Translations under genes and position numbers: made by a program
Notes under the pieces: model-generated
Database searches by the model: none
The model's input: only the letters and a program-made list of their open reading frames with translations
Told to the model about the DNA's origin: nothing
Assembly (NCBI GenBank): GCA_020851795.1
Contig: JADZCA010000040.1
Location: 1-64,000 of the forward strand
DNA from: Planctomycetota bacterium
GTDB lineage: Bacteria > Planctomycetota > PLA2 > JAEUHO01
Reading direction: 5' to 3'
DNA length: 64,000 nt
Shown: positions 39,496-49,007 of the stretch, piece after piece
Position numbering within the stretch: the first letter of the stretch is position 1
Layout: each line of letters begins with the position of its first letter

Positions 39496-41415
39496 TCAGC
39501 GCGCGCGGCGCAACGAGAGCGGCGCGTCGTCGGGGCCGCGCACCTCCACGCGGGCGAGCGGCTCGTCCTCGCCGCCGTCGGACGCCACGACGACGTAGCG
39601 ACCGGGCGGGAGCCTCAGCCAGAACGACCCGTCCTCGTCGGTGCGGAACGCGTACCCGTCGGCGTCGGGGTCGCCGTCGGCGGGCCGCACGACGAGCCGC
39701 ACGCCGCCTGCGGGCCGTCCGTCGGGCCCTTCGAGCACGCCCCGCAGCCGCCCTCCGCGCGCCACGACCACCCGCAGGAGGCCCGTCGCGGCCGCGGGCA
39801 CGTGGACGTCGGTCGGCAGCGCGTCGGGGGCGCGAGCGACGAGGTCCACGTCGCCGTCGGGCAGTCGGTCGAGCACGAAGCGGCCCGCGTCGTCGCTCCA
39901 CGCCGAGAAGCGCCCGCCCGCGGCGACCAGGAGGACGTGGGCGACCGCGCGGCCCGCCTCGTCCACGACGACGCCCTCGAGGCGGCGGCCCGCCGACAGC
40001 GTGGCGCGGCCGAGGTCCACCTCCTCGCCCGGGGCGGCGCGCACCGTCCGCACGAGCGGGGCGTAGCCGAGCGCGTCCACCACGACCTGTTCGTCGTCGC
40101 CGCGCAGGCCCTCGACCACGACCGCGCCGCCGGTCACGACCGCGTCGTCGCGCACGGGCTCGCGCGAGCCGTCCACGGGCCCCACGGTCACCGTGACCGA
40201 CACCCCCTCGAGAGGACGACCGTCGGACGCCACGAGCGCGAGCCGCGCGCGGCCCAGCGCGAGCACCTCGACGCGCAGGTCGCGGGCGTCGCCCGACGCC
40301 GCGACGCCCTCGCCCGGCGTGTCGAGGCCCCGCGCGTGCGCGCGCACGCGCAACGGGCCGTCGGGCAGCATCGGGACGTCGAAGCGGCCGGCCTCGTCCG
40401 CGCGCGCCTCCGCCACGGGCCCCCACGGGGCGTCCGCGTCGGGCCGCTCCGGCGCGTCCACCTCGACGATCGCCCCCGCCACCGGTCGTCCCCCGCGGTC
40501 CACGACGACGCCGCGGACGCGCGGCCGCGGCTCGACCGCCACCCGCACGAGCTCGACGCGGTCGGCCACGGCCTGCGCCGGCACGAGGACGTCGGCGAAG
40601 AGCCGCGAGCTGACCACGAGGGTGCAGGGGCCGGGCTCGAGGCCCCCGAGGCGGAAGGTGCCGTCGTCGTCGGCGGGACCGGCGTCGGGCGGCGGGCCGG
40701 AGACCGGGCCGTCCCGCCGCACGCGCACGCGCGCCTCGGTCACGACGCCGCCGAGACGGTCCGTCAACGTCACGTCGAACCGCGCCCCGCGACGCAGCGT
40801 CACGTGCACGTCCTGCGCGACGCGGCCGTCGTCGCGGTCGCACGCGAACGGCGCGCTGCGCCCCGGAAGGAGGCGGTCGCGCGGCGCGAGCCCGGCCGGC
40901 GGGAGCGCGACGACGGTCCAGCGCCGGCCCGCGCCGTCCACGGCCGCCACGGTCGCGGCGACGGTGAACGTGCCGTCCACCGACGACGGGGAGAGCGACC
41001 CCGAGACCGGGAGCCCCTCGGCGCCGCCGTCGCGCCCGGTGTCGAGGCGCACGAGGCAGCCGCCGACCGGCGCCCCGTCGGGCCCGAAGACGACGCCGTG
41101 CACGACGATCGACCGTTGGGGCGCGGCTCGCAGCCTCGCGCCGGGCGGCAGCCCCGGCCCGGCGAGGCGCACGTCGGGGGCCGCGGGGCCGGCCACGAGC
41201 CCGCCCGGCCGCGCCCCCGACGCCGGGGCCGGCGCGAGCGCCCCGGCGTCCGGCGGCGACGGGTCGGGCTCGGCGGGCCGGTCCGCGACGGGCGGCTCGG
41301 GGACGTCGTCGTCGCGGGCCCCGCGCGCGAGCAGCGTCCACGCCGTCACGGCGCTCGCCACGACGAAGCCGGCGAGGACGAGGATCTCGGGACCGCGGTC
41401 GCGCGCTCGCCCCAC
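39496..41415 (-). CDS. TM-anchored protein with repeated carboxypeptidase-regulatory/Ig-like domains
   Basis: Repeated VRGVVVDRGGRPVAGAIVEV...DEAGRFDVPMLPDGPLRVRA pattern across ~600 aa. Confidence 0.82.
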   Translation of the reverse strand: MGRARDRGPEILVLAGFVVASAVTAWTLLARGARDDDVPEPPVADRPAEPDPSPPDAGALAPAPASGARPGGLVAGPAAPDVRLAGPGLPPGARLRAAPQRSIVVHGVVFGPDGAPVGGCLVRLDTGRDGGAEGLPVSGSLSPSSVDGTFTVAATVAAVDGAGRRWTVVALPPAGLAPRDRLLPGRSAPFACDRDDGRVAQDVHVTLRRGARFDVTLTDRLGGVVTEARVRVRRDGPVSGPPPDAGPADDDGTFRLGGLEPGPCTLVVSSRLFADVLVPAQAVADRVELVRVAVEPRPRVRGVVVDRGGRPVAGAIVEVDAPERPDADAPWGPVAEARADEAGRFDVPMLPDGPLRVRAHARGLDTPGEGVAASGDARDLRVEVLALGRARLALVASDGRPLEGVSVTVTVGPVDGSREPVRDDAVVTGGAVVVEGLRGDDEQVVVDALGYAPLVRTVRAAPGEEVDLGRATLSAGRRLEGVVVDEAGRAVAHVLLVAAGGRFSAWSDDAGRFVLDRLPDGDVDLVARAPDALPTDVHVPAAATGLLRVVVARGGRLRGVLEGPDGRPAGGVRLVVRPADGDPDADGYAFRTDEDGSFWLRLPPGRYVVVASDGGEDEPLARVEVRGPDDAPLSLRRAR

Positions 41416-41476
41416 GTCCGGGGATCCTACCGCCGCGCGCGCCCCGTCGTGCCGCCGCGGCCCCGGCGCGCCGGGC

Positions 41477-42361
41477 TCACTGCCAGAGGCGCACCTCGAG
41501 CTCGAGCGACGCGCCCGTCGCGTCGAGGACCCGCTCGCGCACCCGCCCGATCAGCGCCGTCACGTCGCGGAAGGACGCGGCGCCGTCGTTGACGATGAAG
41601 TTGGCGTGCACCGGCGACACCACCGCGTCGCCGACGCGCTCGCCCTTGAGCCCGGTCTGGTCGATGAGCGCGCCGGCGGAGCGGCCGGGGCCCGGGTTCT
41701 TGAACACGCAGCCGGCGCTCGCCGCGGAGAGCGGCTGCGTCGCGCGCTTCCACGCGGCGGCCTCGAGGAAGCGCCGGCGCTCGGCGTCGCGGTCGAGCGG
41801 CTCCTCGCGACGGAACACCGCGGCCGTGACGACCGCGGCGTCGAGGAACGGGCTCGTGCGGTAGCCGAAGTCGCCGGGCTCGACGGCGCGGCGGTGACGG
41901 CGCCCGTCGAGGTCCACCGCCTCCACCTCGACGAGCGCGTCGGACACGCAACCGAAGCGCCCCCCCGCGTTCATCGCGACCACGCCGCCGACGCTGCCGG
42001 GGATGCCCGGGCAGCCCGACAGGCGCGGGATGCCGAGGTCGGCCGCACGCGACACGAGGCCCGGGAACGACACGCCGGCCCCGACCTCGACCGTGCGGTC
42101 GAGGCGGACCTCGTGGCGCAGGCGCGTCGTCGAGAGCACCGCCCCCTCGAGGCGCCCGTCGGCGACCAGCAGGTTGCACCCGCCGCCGAGCACGCGCAGC
42201 GGCACCCGCTCGCGCCGGCACGCCGCGACGACCTCGGCCAGCTCGTCCACGCACGTCGGCTCGAAGAGGAACTCCGGCGTGCCGCCGATGCGGAACGACG
42301 TCCTCTCGGCGAGGGCGCCCGCGCGCGCCCGCGCCTCAGGGAAGGCGGAGGGCCAGACCAC
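41477..42361 (-). CDS. murB: UDP-N-acetylmuramate dehydrogenase
   Basis: TSFRIGGTPEFLFEP, VLGGGCNLLVADG, GCPGIPGSVGGVVAMNAGGRFG, SAGCVFKNPGPGRSAGALIDQTGLKG. Confidence 0.95.
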   Translation of the reverse strand: MVWPSAFPEARARAGALAERTSFRIGGTPEFLFEPTCVDELAEVVAACRRERVPLRVLGGGCNLLVADGRLEGAVLSTTRLRHEVRLDRTVEVGAGVSFPGLVSRAADLGIPRLSGCPGIPGSVGGVVAMNAGGRFGCVSDALVEVEAVDLDGRRHRRAVEPGDFGYRTSPFLDAAVVTAAVFRREEPLDRDAERRRFLEAAAWKRATQPLSAASAGCVFKNPGPGRSAGALIDQTGLKGERVGDAVVSPVHANFIVNDGAASFRDVTALIGRVRERVLDATGASLELEVRLWQ

Positions 42362-43802
42362 GCGCGACCTCGTCCACGTTGCCCGCCCCCATCGTCACGA
42401 GCACGTCGCCGGGGCGCACCGCGGCCGCGCCGTGCTCGACGATCGCGGAGAAGCTCGGGAACACCCGTGCGTGCCCGCCGTGCGCCTCGATGCGCGCCGC
42501 GACGTCGGTGGACGTCACCGCGCGCCGGTCCTCCTCGGAGTCGCGCGCGAGGTAGATCGGCGCGAGCCACGCCTCGTCGGCGAGCGCGAGCGCCTCGCCG
42601 AACTCCTCGAGCAGGAGCCGCGTGCGGCTCGCCTGGTGCGGCTGGAACGTCAGGACCAGCCGGCGGCCGGGCCAGCGCGCGCGGAGCCCTCGGACCACCG
42701 CGGCGATCTCGGCGGGGTGGTGGCCGTAGTCGTCGAGCACGGTCACCCCGCCGCGCTCGGCGACGACCTCGAGGCGGCGCCCGACGCCGCCGAAGGACGC
42801 GAGCGCCGGCACGGCCTCGTCGAGCGGGAGGCCCGCGGCGGCGAGCGCGGCGAGCGCGCCCGTCGCGTTCCACGCGTTGTGGACGCCCGTCAGGGGCAGC
42901 GACGGGGCCGCGACGACCTCGCCGTCGCGCGCGACGCGCCAGCGCAGCCCGCCGCCGTCGGCGTCGTAGTGCGCGTCGAGCACGCGCCACGCCGCGGCGG
43001 GCGACGGCCCGTAGGTCTCCAGCCGCGCGACGATGCGCGGGTCGCGGCGGAAGACGTCGGCGTGGTCCTCGTGGACGACCAGCGTGCCGTGGGCGGGCAG
43101 CAGGCGGGCGAAGGCGCGGAACGACTCGCGGATCTCCTCGAGGTCGCGGTAGTAGTCGAGGTGGTCCGCGTCCACGTTGGTGACGATCGCGATCGTCGGG
43201 CGCAGCCGGTGGAACGAGCGGTCGTACTCACACGCCTCGGCGACGAAGTGCGGGCCGCGGCCGGGGCGGCTGCTCGTGGCGAGGTCGCGGACCTCGCCGC
43301 CGATGACGAACGACGGGTCGCGCCCGGCGCGCCACAGTGCGGTCGCGACGAGCGACGACGTCGTCGTCTTGCCGTGGCAGCCGGCGACGGCGATGCCCAC
43401 CCGGCCCTCCATCAGCGCGCCGAGGCACTCCGCGTACTTCCACACCGGGACGCCGCGGCGGCGCGCCGCGACGAGCTGGGGGTGGTCGGGGGCGGCGGCC
43501 GCGGTCGCCACGACGAGGTCGAGGGCGTCGGGCAACGGGGCGTCGTCGCCGAGGTCCACGGGGACGCCGACGCGGGCGAGGCGCTCGGTGCGGCGCGAGG
43601 CGCTGCGGTCGCTCCCGCGCACCGCGATCCCGCGGGCGGTCAGGAGCTCGGCGGCGCCGCACATCCCGGTCCCGCCGACGCCGACGAGGTAGGCCGAGCG
43701 GACGCCGGCGAGGGACCGGGCGACCGGAGTCGTGGTGTCGAGGGGGCTGATCATGGCGTCGCTCGCCGAGGGACCGGGGCCGGACGGAGCGAGGAGCGCC
43801 AT
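42336..43802 (-). CDS. murC: UDP-N-acetylmuramate--L-alanine ligase
   Basis: AYLVGVGGTGMCGAAELL, GCHGKTTTSSLVATAL, TNVDADHLDYY; alternative ATG at 43754. Confidence 0.93.
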   Translation of the reverse strand: MALLAPSGPGPSASDAMISPLDTTTPVARSLAGVRSAYLVGVGGTGMCGAAELLTARGIAVRGSDRSASRRTERLARVGVPVDLGDDAPLPDALDLVVATAAAAPDHPQLVAARRRGVPVWKYAECLGALMEGRVGIAVAGCHGKTTTSSLVATALWRAGRDPSFVIGGEVRDLATSSRPGRGPHFVAEACEYDRSFHRLRPTIAIVTNVDADHLDYYRDLEEIRESFRAFARLLPAHGTLVVHEDHADVFRRDPRIVARLETYGPSPAAAWRVLDAHYDADGGGLRWRVARDGEVVAAPSLPLTGVHNAWNATGALAALAAAGLPLDEAVPALASFGGVGRRLEVVAERGGVTVLDDYGHHPAEIAAVVRGLRARWPGRRLVLTFQPHQASRTRLLLEEFGEALALADEAWLAPIYLARDSEEDRRAVTSTDVAARIEAHGGHARVFPSFSAIVEHGAAAVRPGDVLVTMGAGNVDEVARGLALRLP

Positions 43803-43806
43803 GGCG

Positions 43807-44943
43807 TCAGCGCCTCCCGCCGGCATCCTCGATGGATCGGACGAGGCCGAGCGCGATCGTAGCGGCGGCGTCCCCCGTTCCCTCGACATCTCGGTCGGCG
43901 GCGCGGCCCGCGGACGCCATCCTCGTGAGCGCGGCGTCGTCGAGCAGCCGCGCGAGCACCTCGCGGCGGAACGTCGGCGCATCGAGCGCCCCCTCCTCGA
44001 CGACGACCGCCTGTCCCCGGGCGACGAGCGGCTCCGCGTTCTTGAACTGCTGGCGGTCGGCGTGGTGCGGGTAGGGCACGACCACGGCCGGCCGGCCGAG
44101 CGTGCCGACCTCGGCGATCGTGCCCGCCCCGCCCCGGCACAGCACGAGGTCGGCGGTGACGAGCGCCTCGCCGATCTCGGGCACGAACGCGCGGACGTCG
44201 GCGACGACGCCCGCCGCCCGGTAATCGGCCCGGGCCGCCGCGGCCTCCTCGTCGGTCCCGGTGGAGTGGATCACCTGGACGCGGCCGGCCAGCGCGGGGT
44301 CGTCCCGGAGCGCCGCGACGAGACCTTCGCGGGCCCGGCGGTTGAGGCCTTGGGCCCCGAGGCTGCCCCCCACCACGAGGAGCGTGCGCCGCGCGGGGTC
44401 GAGCCCGAAGCGCGCGGCGTCCCGCCGCGCCGTGCGCACGGCGCGGCGGACGACCGGCCCGACGACGGTGGCCTTCAAGCGGGCCGCGGCCGGGAGCGTG
44501 TCGAGCGCCCGGGCGTCGGCCAGCCAGATCCGGCGGGCGCGACCCGCCAACCGGCGCACGACGACCCCGGCGACCGCGTCGGTGGCGAGCAGGTGCAGGG
44601 GCAGGCCCAACGTGGAGGCCGCGACGGCGGTCGCCGCGCAGGGCCACCCGCCGAGCGCGAGCACCGCGCCCGGGGAGGCCGCGCGCAGCACCCGCCGCGC
44701 GCCCACCACCGCCCGCGCGAGCCGCAGCGGCAGCAGCGCCCGCCCGAGCACCCCCTTGCCCCGGCGCGGGGACGGCGTGGCGAGCCGCGCCGGCTCGCCG
44801 GGGGGGAACCACGCCGCCTCGCGCGCCTCCCCCGGCGTGGCGAACACGCCGTCGTGGCCGAGCGCTCGCAGCGCGTCGCGGACCGCGAAGCCCGGGGCGA
44901 GGTGCCCGACGCTGCCGCCGCCGGCGAGGACGACCGTGGCCAT
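43807..44943 (-). CDS. murG: UDP-N-acetylglucosamine transferase MurG
   Basis: VVLAGGGSVGHLAPGFAVRDAL, VVGGSLGAQGLNR, LVLCRGGAGTIAEV. Confidence 0.94.
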   Translation of the reverse strand: MATVVLAGGGSVGHLAPGFAVRDALRALGHDGVFATPGEAREAAWFPPGEPARLATPSPRRGKGVLGRALLPLRLARAVVGARRVLRAASPGAVLALGGWPCAATAVAASTLGLPLHLLATDAVAGVVVRRLAGRARRIWLADARALDTLPAAARLKATVVGPVVRRAVRTARRDAARFGLDPARRTLLVVGGSLGAQGLNRRAREGLVAALRDDPALAGRVQVIHSTGTDEEAAAARADYRAAGVVADVRAFVPEIGEALVTADLVLCRGGAGTIAEVGTLGRPAVVVPYPHHADRQQFKNAEPLVARGQAVVVEEGALDAPTFRREVLARLLDDAALTRMASAGRAADRDVEGTGDAAATIALGLVRSIEDAGGRR

Positions 44944-44952
44944 GGGCCGAGC

Positions 44953-46131
44953 CTACGACCAGGGGTCCCCGGCCTCCTCCTGGGCGACCGTCCTCGCGAC
45001 GTTGACGAGGAGCCCGACCGAGGCGAAGGCCGTGACGAGGCTGCTGCCGCCGACCGAGATGAACGGGAGCGACACGCCCTTGTTGGGCGCGCTCCCGGTC
45101 GCCACCGCGATGTTGATGAGGGCCTGGAAGGCGACCGCGAAGGTCGCCCCGCACGCGAGGAAGAACGGGAAGAGGCCCGCGCTCGCGTGCGCGCGCTCGG
45201 CGATGCGCTTGCCGTAGAGCACCAGCGCCATGAACGCGACGACGACCGCCGCGCAGCCGACGAAGCCGAGCTCCTCGCCGATGAGCGTGAAGATGAAGTC
45301 GTTCTGCATCTCGGCCACGCGCCCGAGCTTCTGCGTGCCGGCGCCGAGCCCCGTGCCCAGCACGCCGCCCGAGCCGAGGGCGACGACCCCGCGCCACTGC
45401 TGCTCGTCGGCCTCGACGCCCTTCGTGAAGAACTCGAGGCGCTCGCCGACGTGGCGGAAGTTGGCCGCGGCGAAGGCGACGATCAGCGGGATCGCGACGA
45501 GCGCGAGCGGCAGCAGCTTGCCGAAGCGGATGCCGGCGAGCCCGAGCAGGACGACGCCGAGGCAGGCGACGAACAGCGACGTGCCGAGGTCGGGCTGGGC
45601 GAGGATCAGGCCGACGCCGAGGCCGACGGGGGCGAGCAGCGCGGGCCACGGCGTGCGGTGCTCGAGCGGCTCCTCCTCGCGCCGCGCGAGACGGTCGGCG
45701 AGGTAGACGATCACGGCGAGCTTGAGGAACTCGCTCGCCTGCAGCGTGAACGGCCCGAGCTCGAGCCAGCGACGGCTGCGGTTGCGCAGGACGCCGACCC
45801 CCGGGACCAGCGTGAGCGCGAGCAGGACGAGGAGCCCGCCGAGGAGCAGCGTCGAGCGCTTGCGCAGCCACCCGAGCGGCACGCGCGAGACGACGAAGCC
45901 CACCGCGCTCGCGAGCAGCGCCCACACGACCTGCTTGCGCAGGACCGCGTCGGGGTCGAAGCGCGGGCGGCGGTCGGCGAACTTCACCGCCGTCCACGAG
46001 TAGATCATCACCAGCCCGAAGGCGGTGAGGCCGATCGCGATGCCGAGGACCGTGCGCCCGAGCGCGCGCGCGTCGTGGAGCACCGCGGGGCGGGCGGCGA
46101 GGGCGGGGAGGGCGCGGACGGCGGTCTTCAC
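44953..46131 (-). CDS. ftsW: FtsW/RodA/SpoVE family protein (lipid II polymerase)
   Basis: Multi-TM; LGLAQPDLGTSL-type segment, GSAPNKGVSLPFISVGGSSLV. Confidence 0.94.
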   Translation of the reverse strand: MKTAVRALPALAARPAVLHDARALGRTVLGIAIGLTAFGLVMIYSWTAVKFADRRPRFDPDAVLRKQVVWALLASAVGFVVSRVPLGWLRKRSTLLLGGLLVLLALTLVPGVGVLRNRSRRWLELGPFTLQASEFLKLAVIVYLADRLARREEEPLEHRTPWPALLAPVGLGVGLILAQPDLGTSLFVACLGVVLLGLAGIRFGKLLPLALVAIPLIVAFAAANFRHVGERLEFFTKGVEADEQQWRGVVALGSGGVLGTGLGAGTQKLGRVAEMQNDFIFTLIGEELGFVGCAAVVVAFMALVLYGKRIAERAHASAGLFPFFLACGATFAVAFQALINIAVATGSAPNKGVSLPFISVGGSSLVTAFASVGLLVNVARTVAQEEAGDPWS

Positions 46132-46134
46132 GGC

Positions 46135-47514
46135 TCAGCGCACCTTGAGCACGGCGAGGGCGGCGAGCGCGCAGATGACGGACACGATCCAGAACCGGAC
46201 CGTCACCTTGTTCTCGTGGAGCCCGCCCTGCTGGAAGTGGTGGTGGACGGGTGCGCAGCGGAACCAGCGCCTCCCGGTCGCGTCGGGGTCCCCGCGGCGG
46301 CGCGCGACGCGGCGCGTCCACTTGAACCACGAGCGCTGCCAGATCACCGACAGCGCCTCGGCGACGAAGAGGCCGCCCGCGATCAGCAGCGTCAGCTCGT
46401 GGCGGATCGCGACCGCGAAGACGCCGAGGATGCCGCCGATCGCGAGCGACCCCGTGTCGCCCATGAACACCGTCGCGGGGTAGCCGTTGAACCAGAGGAA
46501 GCCGAGCGCCCCGCCGAACAGGGCCGCGCCCACGACGGCGAGCTCGGCCGCCTCGGGCACGTAGAAGAGGTGGAGGTCGCGCGAGAAGTCCACGCGCCCG
46601 ACGAGGTAGGCCACGACCGTGAGCGTCGCCGCCACGGTCGCGGTGCAGCCGATGGCGAGCCCGTCGAGGCCGTCGGTCAGGTTGACGGCGTTGCTGGCCC
46701 CCACGATGACGAGGATGGCGAACGGGATCAGGAACAGCCCGAGGTCGAGGCAGAACGACTTGACGAACGGGACCTGCAGGTCGGCGCGGTGGTGGTCGGC
46801 CGGGTCGGGCCAGCGGGCCGGCAGGCGCACCAGCGTCCCCGGCACCGGGGCGACGAGCGTCCCGTCGCGGCCGACGAAGCCGTTGAGGGCCGCGACCTCG
46901 CGGGCCCGCGTCGCGTCGCCGAGGTACTTCCCGGCCATGGACCCGAAGTCCTCGCCCGGCTCGACGCGGTGCTCCTTGACCCACGTCGTCGGGTAGGGCG
47001 AGGCCTTCAGCGACATCCCGCGCAGCCACGGCGTGCCGTCCTCGACGTTGCCGGCCGCGTAGAGGAGGCCGATCACGACCGTCGAGATGCCGAGCTGGCC
47101 GACGAGCTTGGCCCGCTCCGACAGGCCCTTCGACTTGGGCTGCGTGAGCTTCTTCCAGTCGTCGCCCGCGCCGAGCGCGCCGAACGCGAGGAAGGAGACC
47201 AGCACCGCCCACGTGTAGGGGTTGTCCAGCCGCGCGAAGAGGAAGCCCGAGAGCCCGACGCCGACCAGGAGGATGACGCCCCCCATCGTCGGCACCGCCG
47301 CCTTGCGGCGACGCTCCTCGTCCACGTGCTGCTGGCCGACGAGCACGGTGCCCGCGATCTTGCGCGCGGCGAGGCTGCGCACGATGCCCGGCCCGACGAT
47401 CGTCGCGACGAGGAACGCGAGGATGGCCGCGAAGGCCGCGCGGAACGTGACGTACTGGAAGAGCCGGAAGCCCGGCACCACCCGCTCGAGGGGGGCGAAC
47501 AGGTGGTAGAGCAC
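46135..47514 (-). CDS. mraY: Phospho-N-acetylmuramoyl-pentapeptide transferase with LysM-like insertion
   Basis: AAVPTMGGVILL, FGALGAGDDWKK, SNAVNLTDGLDGLAIG, GAVHHHFQ-type PVHHHFQQGG; extra domain KEHRVEPGEDFGSMAGKYLGDATRAREVAALNGFVGRDGTLVAPVPGTLVRLPARWP. Confidence 0.95.
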   Translation of the reverse strand: MLYHLFAPLERVVPGFRLFQYVTFRAAFAAILAFLVATIVGPGIVRSLAARKIAGTVLVGQQHVDEERRRKAAVPTMGGVILLVGVGLSGFLFARLDNPYTWAVLVSFLAFGALGAGDDWKKLTQPKSKGLSERAKLVGQLGISTVVIGLLYAAGNVEDGTPWLRGMSLKASPYPTTWVKEHRVEPGEDFGSMAGKYLGDATRAREVAALNGFVGRDGTLVAPVPGTLVRLPARWPDPADHHRADLQVPFVKSFCLDLGLFLIPFAILVIVGASNAVNLTDGLDGLAIGCTATVAATLTVVAYLVGRVDFSRDLHLFYVPEAAELAVVGAALFGGALGFLWFNGYPATVFMGDTGSLAIGGILGVFAVAIRHELTLLIAGGLFVAEALSVIWQRSWFKWTRRVARRRGDPDATGRRWFRCAPVHHHFQQGGLHENKVTVRFWIVSVICALAALAVLKVR

Positions 47515-47532
47515 GGCGGCCGGGACCCTCCG

Positions 47533-48990
47533 TCAGGCGTGGGGCGGGAACTCGGCCGGGACCGCGACGGCGGCCGGGGCCTTGCGGGCTCGCGACGGGT
47601 CGTCGGACCCGTCCTCGCCCTCGACGCGGGCGCGCACGGCCTCGACGAGCCGCTCGAGGCGCATGCCGCGCGACGCCTTGAACAGCCACGTGTCGCCCGC
47701 GCGGGGCTCGAAGGGGATCGCGGCGAGCGCCTCCTCGACCGACGCGTGGTGGACGACGCGCGCGGCGGGCAGCGTGCCGGACGCCACCGCCTCCTCGGCC
47801 GTCCAACGGGCGTGCGGGCCGACGGCCCACACGAGGTCGGGCTTGGCGTTGGCGAGCTTGCGCCCGAGCTCGCGGTGGCAGCGCTCCGTCTGCTCGCCCA
47901 GCTCGAGCATGTCGCCCACGACCGCGACGCGACGGCCGGCGACGGGGCGGGCCCCGAGCTCGACCACCGCGGCCTCCATGCTGCGCGGGTTGGCGTTGTA
48001 GGCGTCGTTGATCAGCACCACGTCGCCGACGACGTCGCGCCGCATCCGCATCTCGGGCGCGCGGAAGTCGAGCAGCGCCCGGCGGACCTCGACCGGGTCG
48101 CGGCCGAGCCAGAGCGCGACCGCCACGGCCGCGAGCGCGTTGTGGACGTTGTGGATGCCGAGCGCGGGGACCTCGAAGGGCATGCGGTCGAAGAGGTCGA
48201 AGCCGACCCCGTCGTCGGTGACGCGCGCCTTGGTCCCGTAGACGTCGGCGTCCTCCCACGTGCCGTAGGTGACGAGGTAGGAGCGGACCCCCTCGATCAT
48301 CTCGCGGCACCAGTAGTTGTCGGCGTTGACGATCGCGGCGCCGTCGCGGGGGAGCGCGGCCAGCAGCGCCGACTTCTCCTTCATGACGCCGCGCACGTCG
48401 CCGAGGCCCTCGAGGTGGGCCTCCTCGACGTTGGTGACGACGCCGACGGTCGGGCGCGCGATCGAGGCGAGGTAGGCGATCTCGCCCGGCGCGTTCGTGC
48501 CGATCTCGACGACGGCGGCCTCGGTGCGCCGGTCCATCTGGAGGAGCGTCAGCGGCACCCCGATCTCGTTGTTGTACGAGGCGGGGCTCGCGACGACGCG
48601 GTCGCCGAGCACGAGCCGCATCATCTCCTTCGTCGTGGTCTTGCCGCACGAGCCCGTGATCCCGACCACGGGGACGTCGAAGCGGCTGCGGTGCCAGCGC
48701 GCGACGTCGCCGAGCGCCTTCGTCGTGTCGCGCACGCGGATCGCGCGGGCGGGCACGCGGGCGAGCTCGGCGTCGGCCGCGACGAGCGCGAAGCCGGCGC
48801 CCGCGAGGAACGCCTGGTCGAGGAAGCGGTGGCCGTCGGTCTTCTTGCCGCGCAGCGGCACGAAGAGCGCGCCCTCCACGACGGCGCGGCTGTCGGTGGT
48901 GACGGCCGGGACGACCGGGTCGCCCGACACGGGGCCGACGAGCTCGCCGCCCGTGGCGCGGAGGATCTCGGAGAGGCGGATCGGTTCCAT
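47533..48990 (-). CDS. murF: UDP-N-acetylmuramoyl-tripeptide--D-alanyl-D-alanine ligase
   Basis: TDSRAVVEGALFVPLRGKKTDGHRF, GITGSCGKTTTKEMM, LINDAYNANPRSMEAAV. Confidence 0.96.
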   Translation of the reverse strand: MEPIRLSEILRATGGELVGPVSGDPVVPAVTTDSRAVVEGALFVPLRGKKTDGHRFLDQAFLAGAGFALVAADAELARVPARAIRVRDTTKALGDVARWHRSRFDVPVVGITGSCGKTTTKEMMRLVLGDRVVASPASYNNEIGVPLTLLQMDRRTEAAVVEIGTNAPGEIAYLASIARPTVGVVTNVEEAHLEGLGDVRGVMKEKSALLAALPRDGAAIVNADNYWCREMIEGVRSYLVTYGTWEDADVYGTKARVTDDGVGFDLFDRMPFEVPALGIHNVHNALAAVAVALWLGRDPVEVRRALLDFRAPEMRMRRDVVGDVVLINDAYNANPRSMEAAVVELGARPVAGRRVAVVGDMLELGEQTERCHRELGRKLANAKPDLVWAVGPHARWTAEEAVASGTLPAARVVHHASVEEALAAIPFEPRAGDTWLFKASRGMRLERLVEAVRARVEGEDGSDDPSRARKAPAAVAVPAEFPPHA

Positions 48991-49007
48991 CGGGGGACCT
49001 CTGCCGG

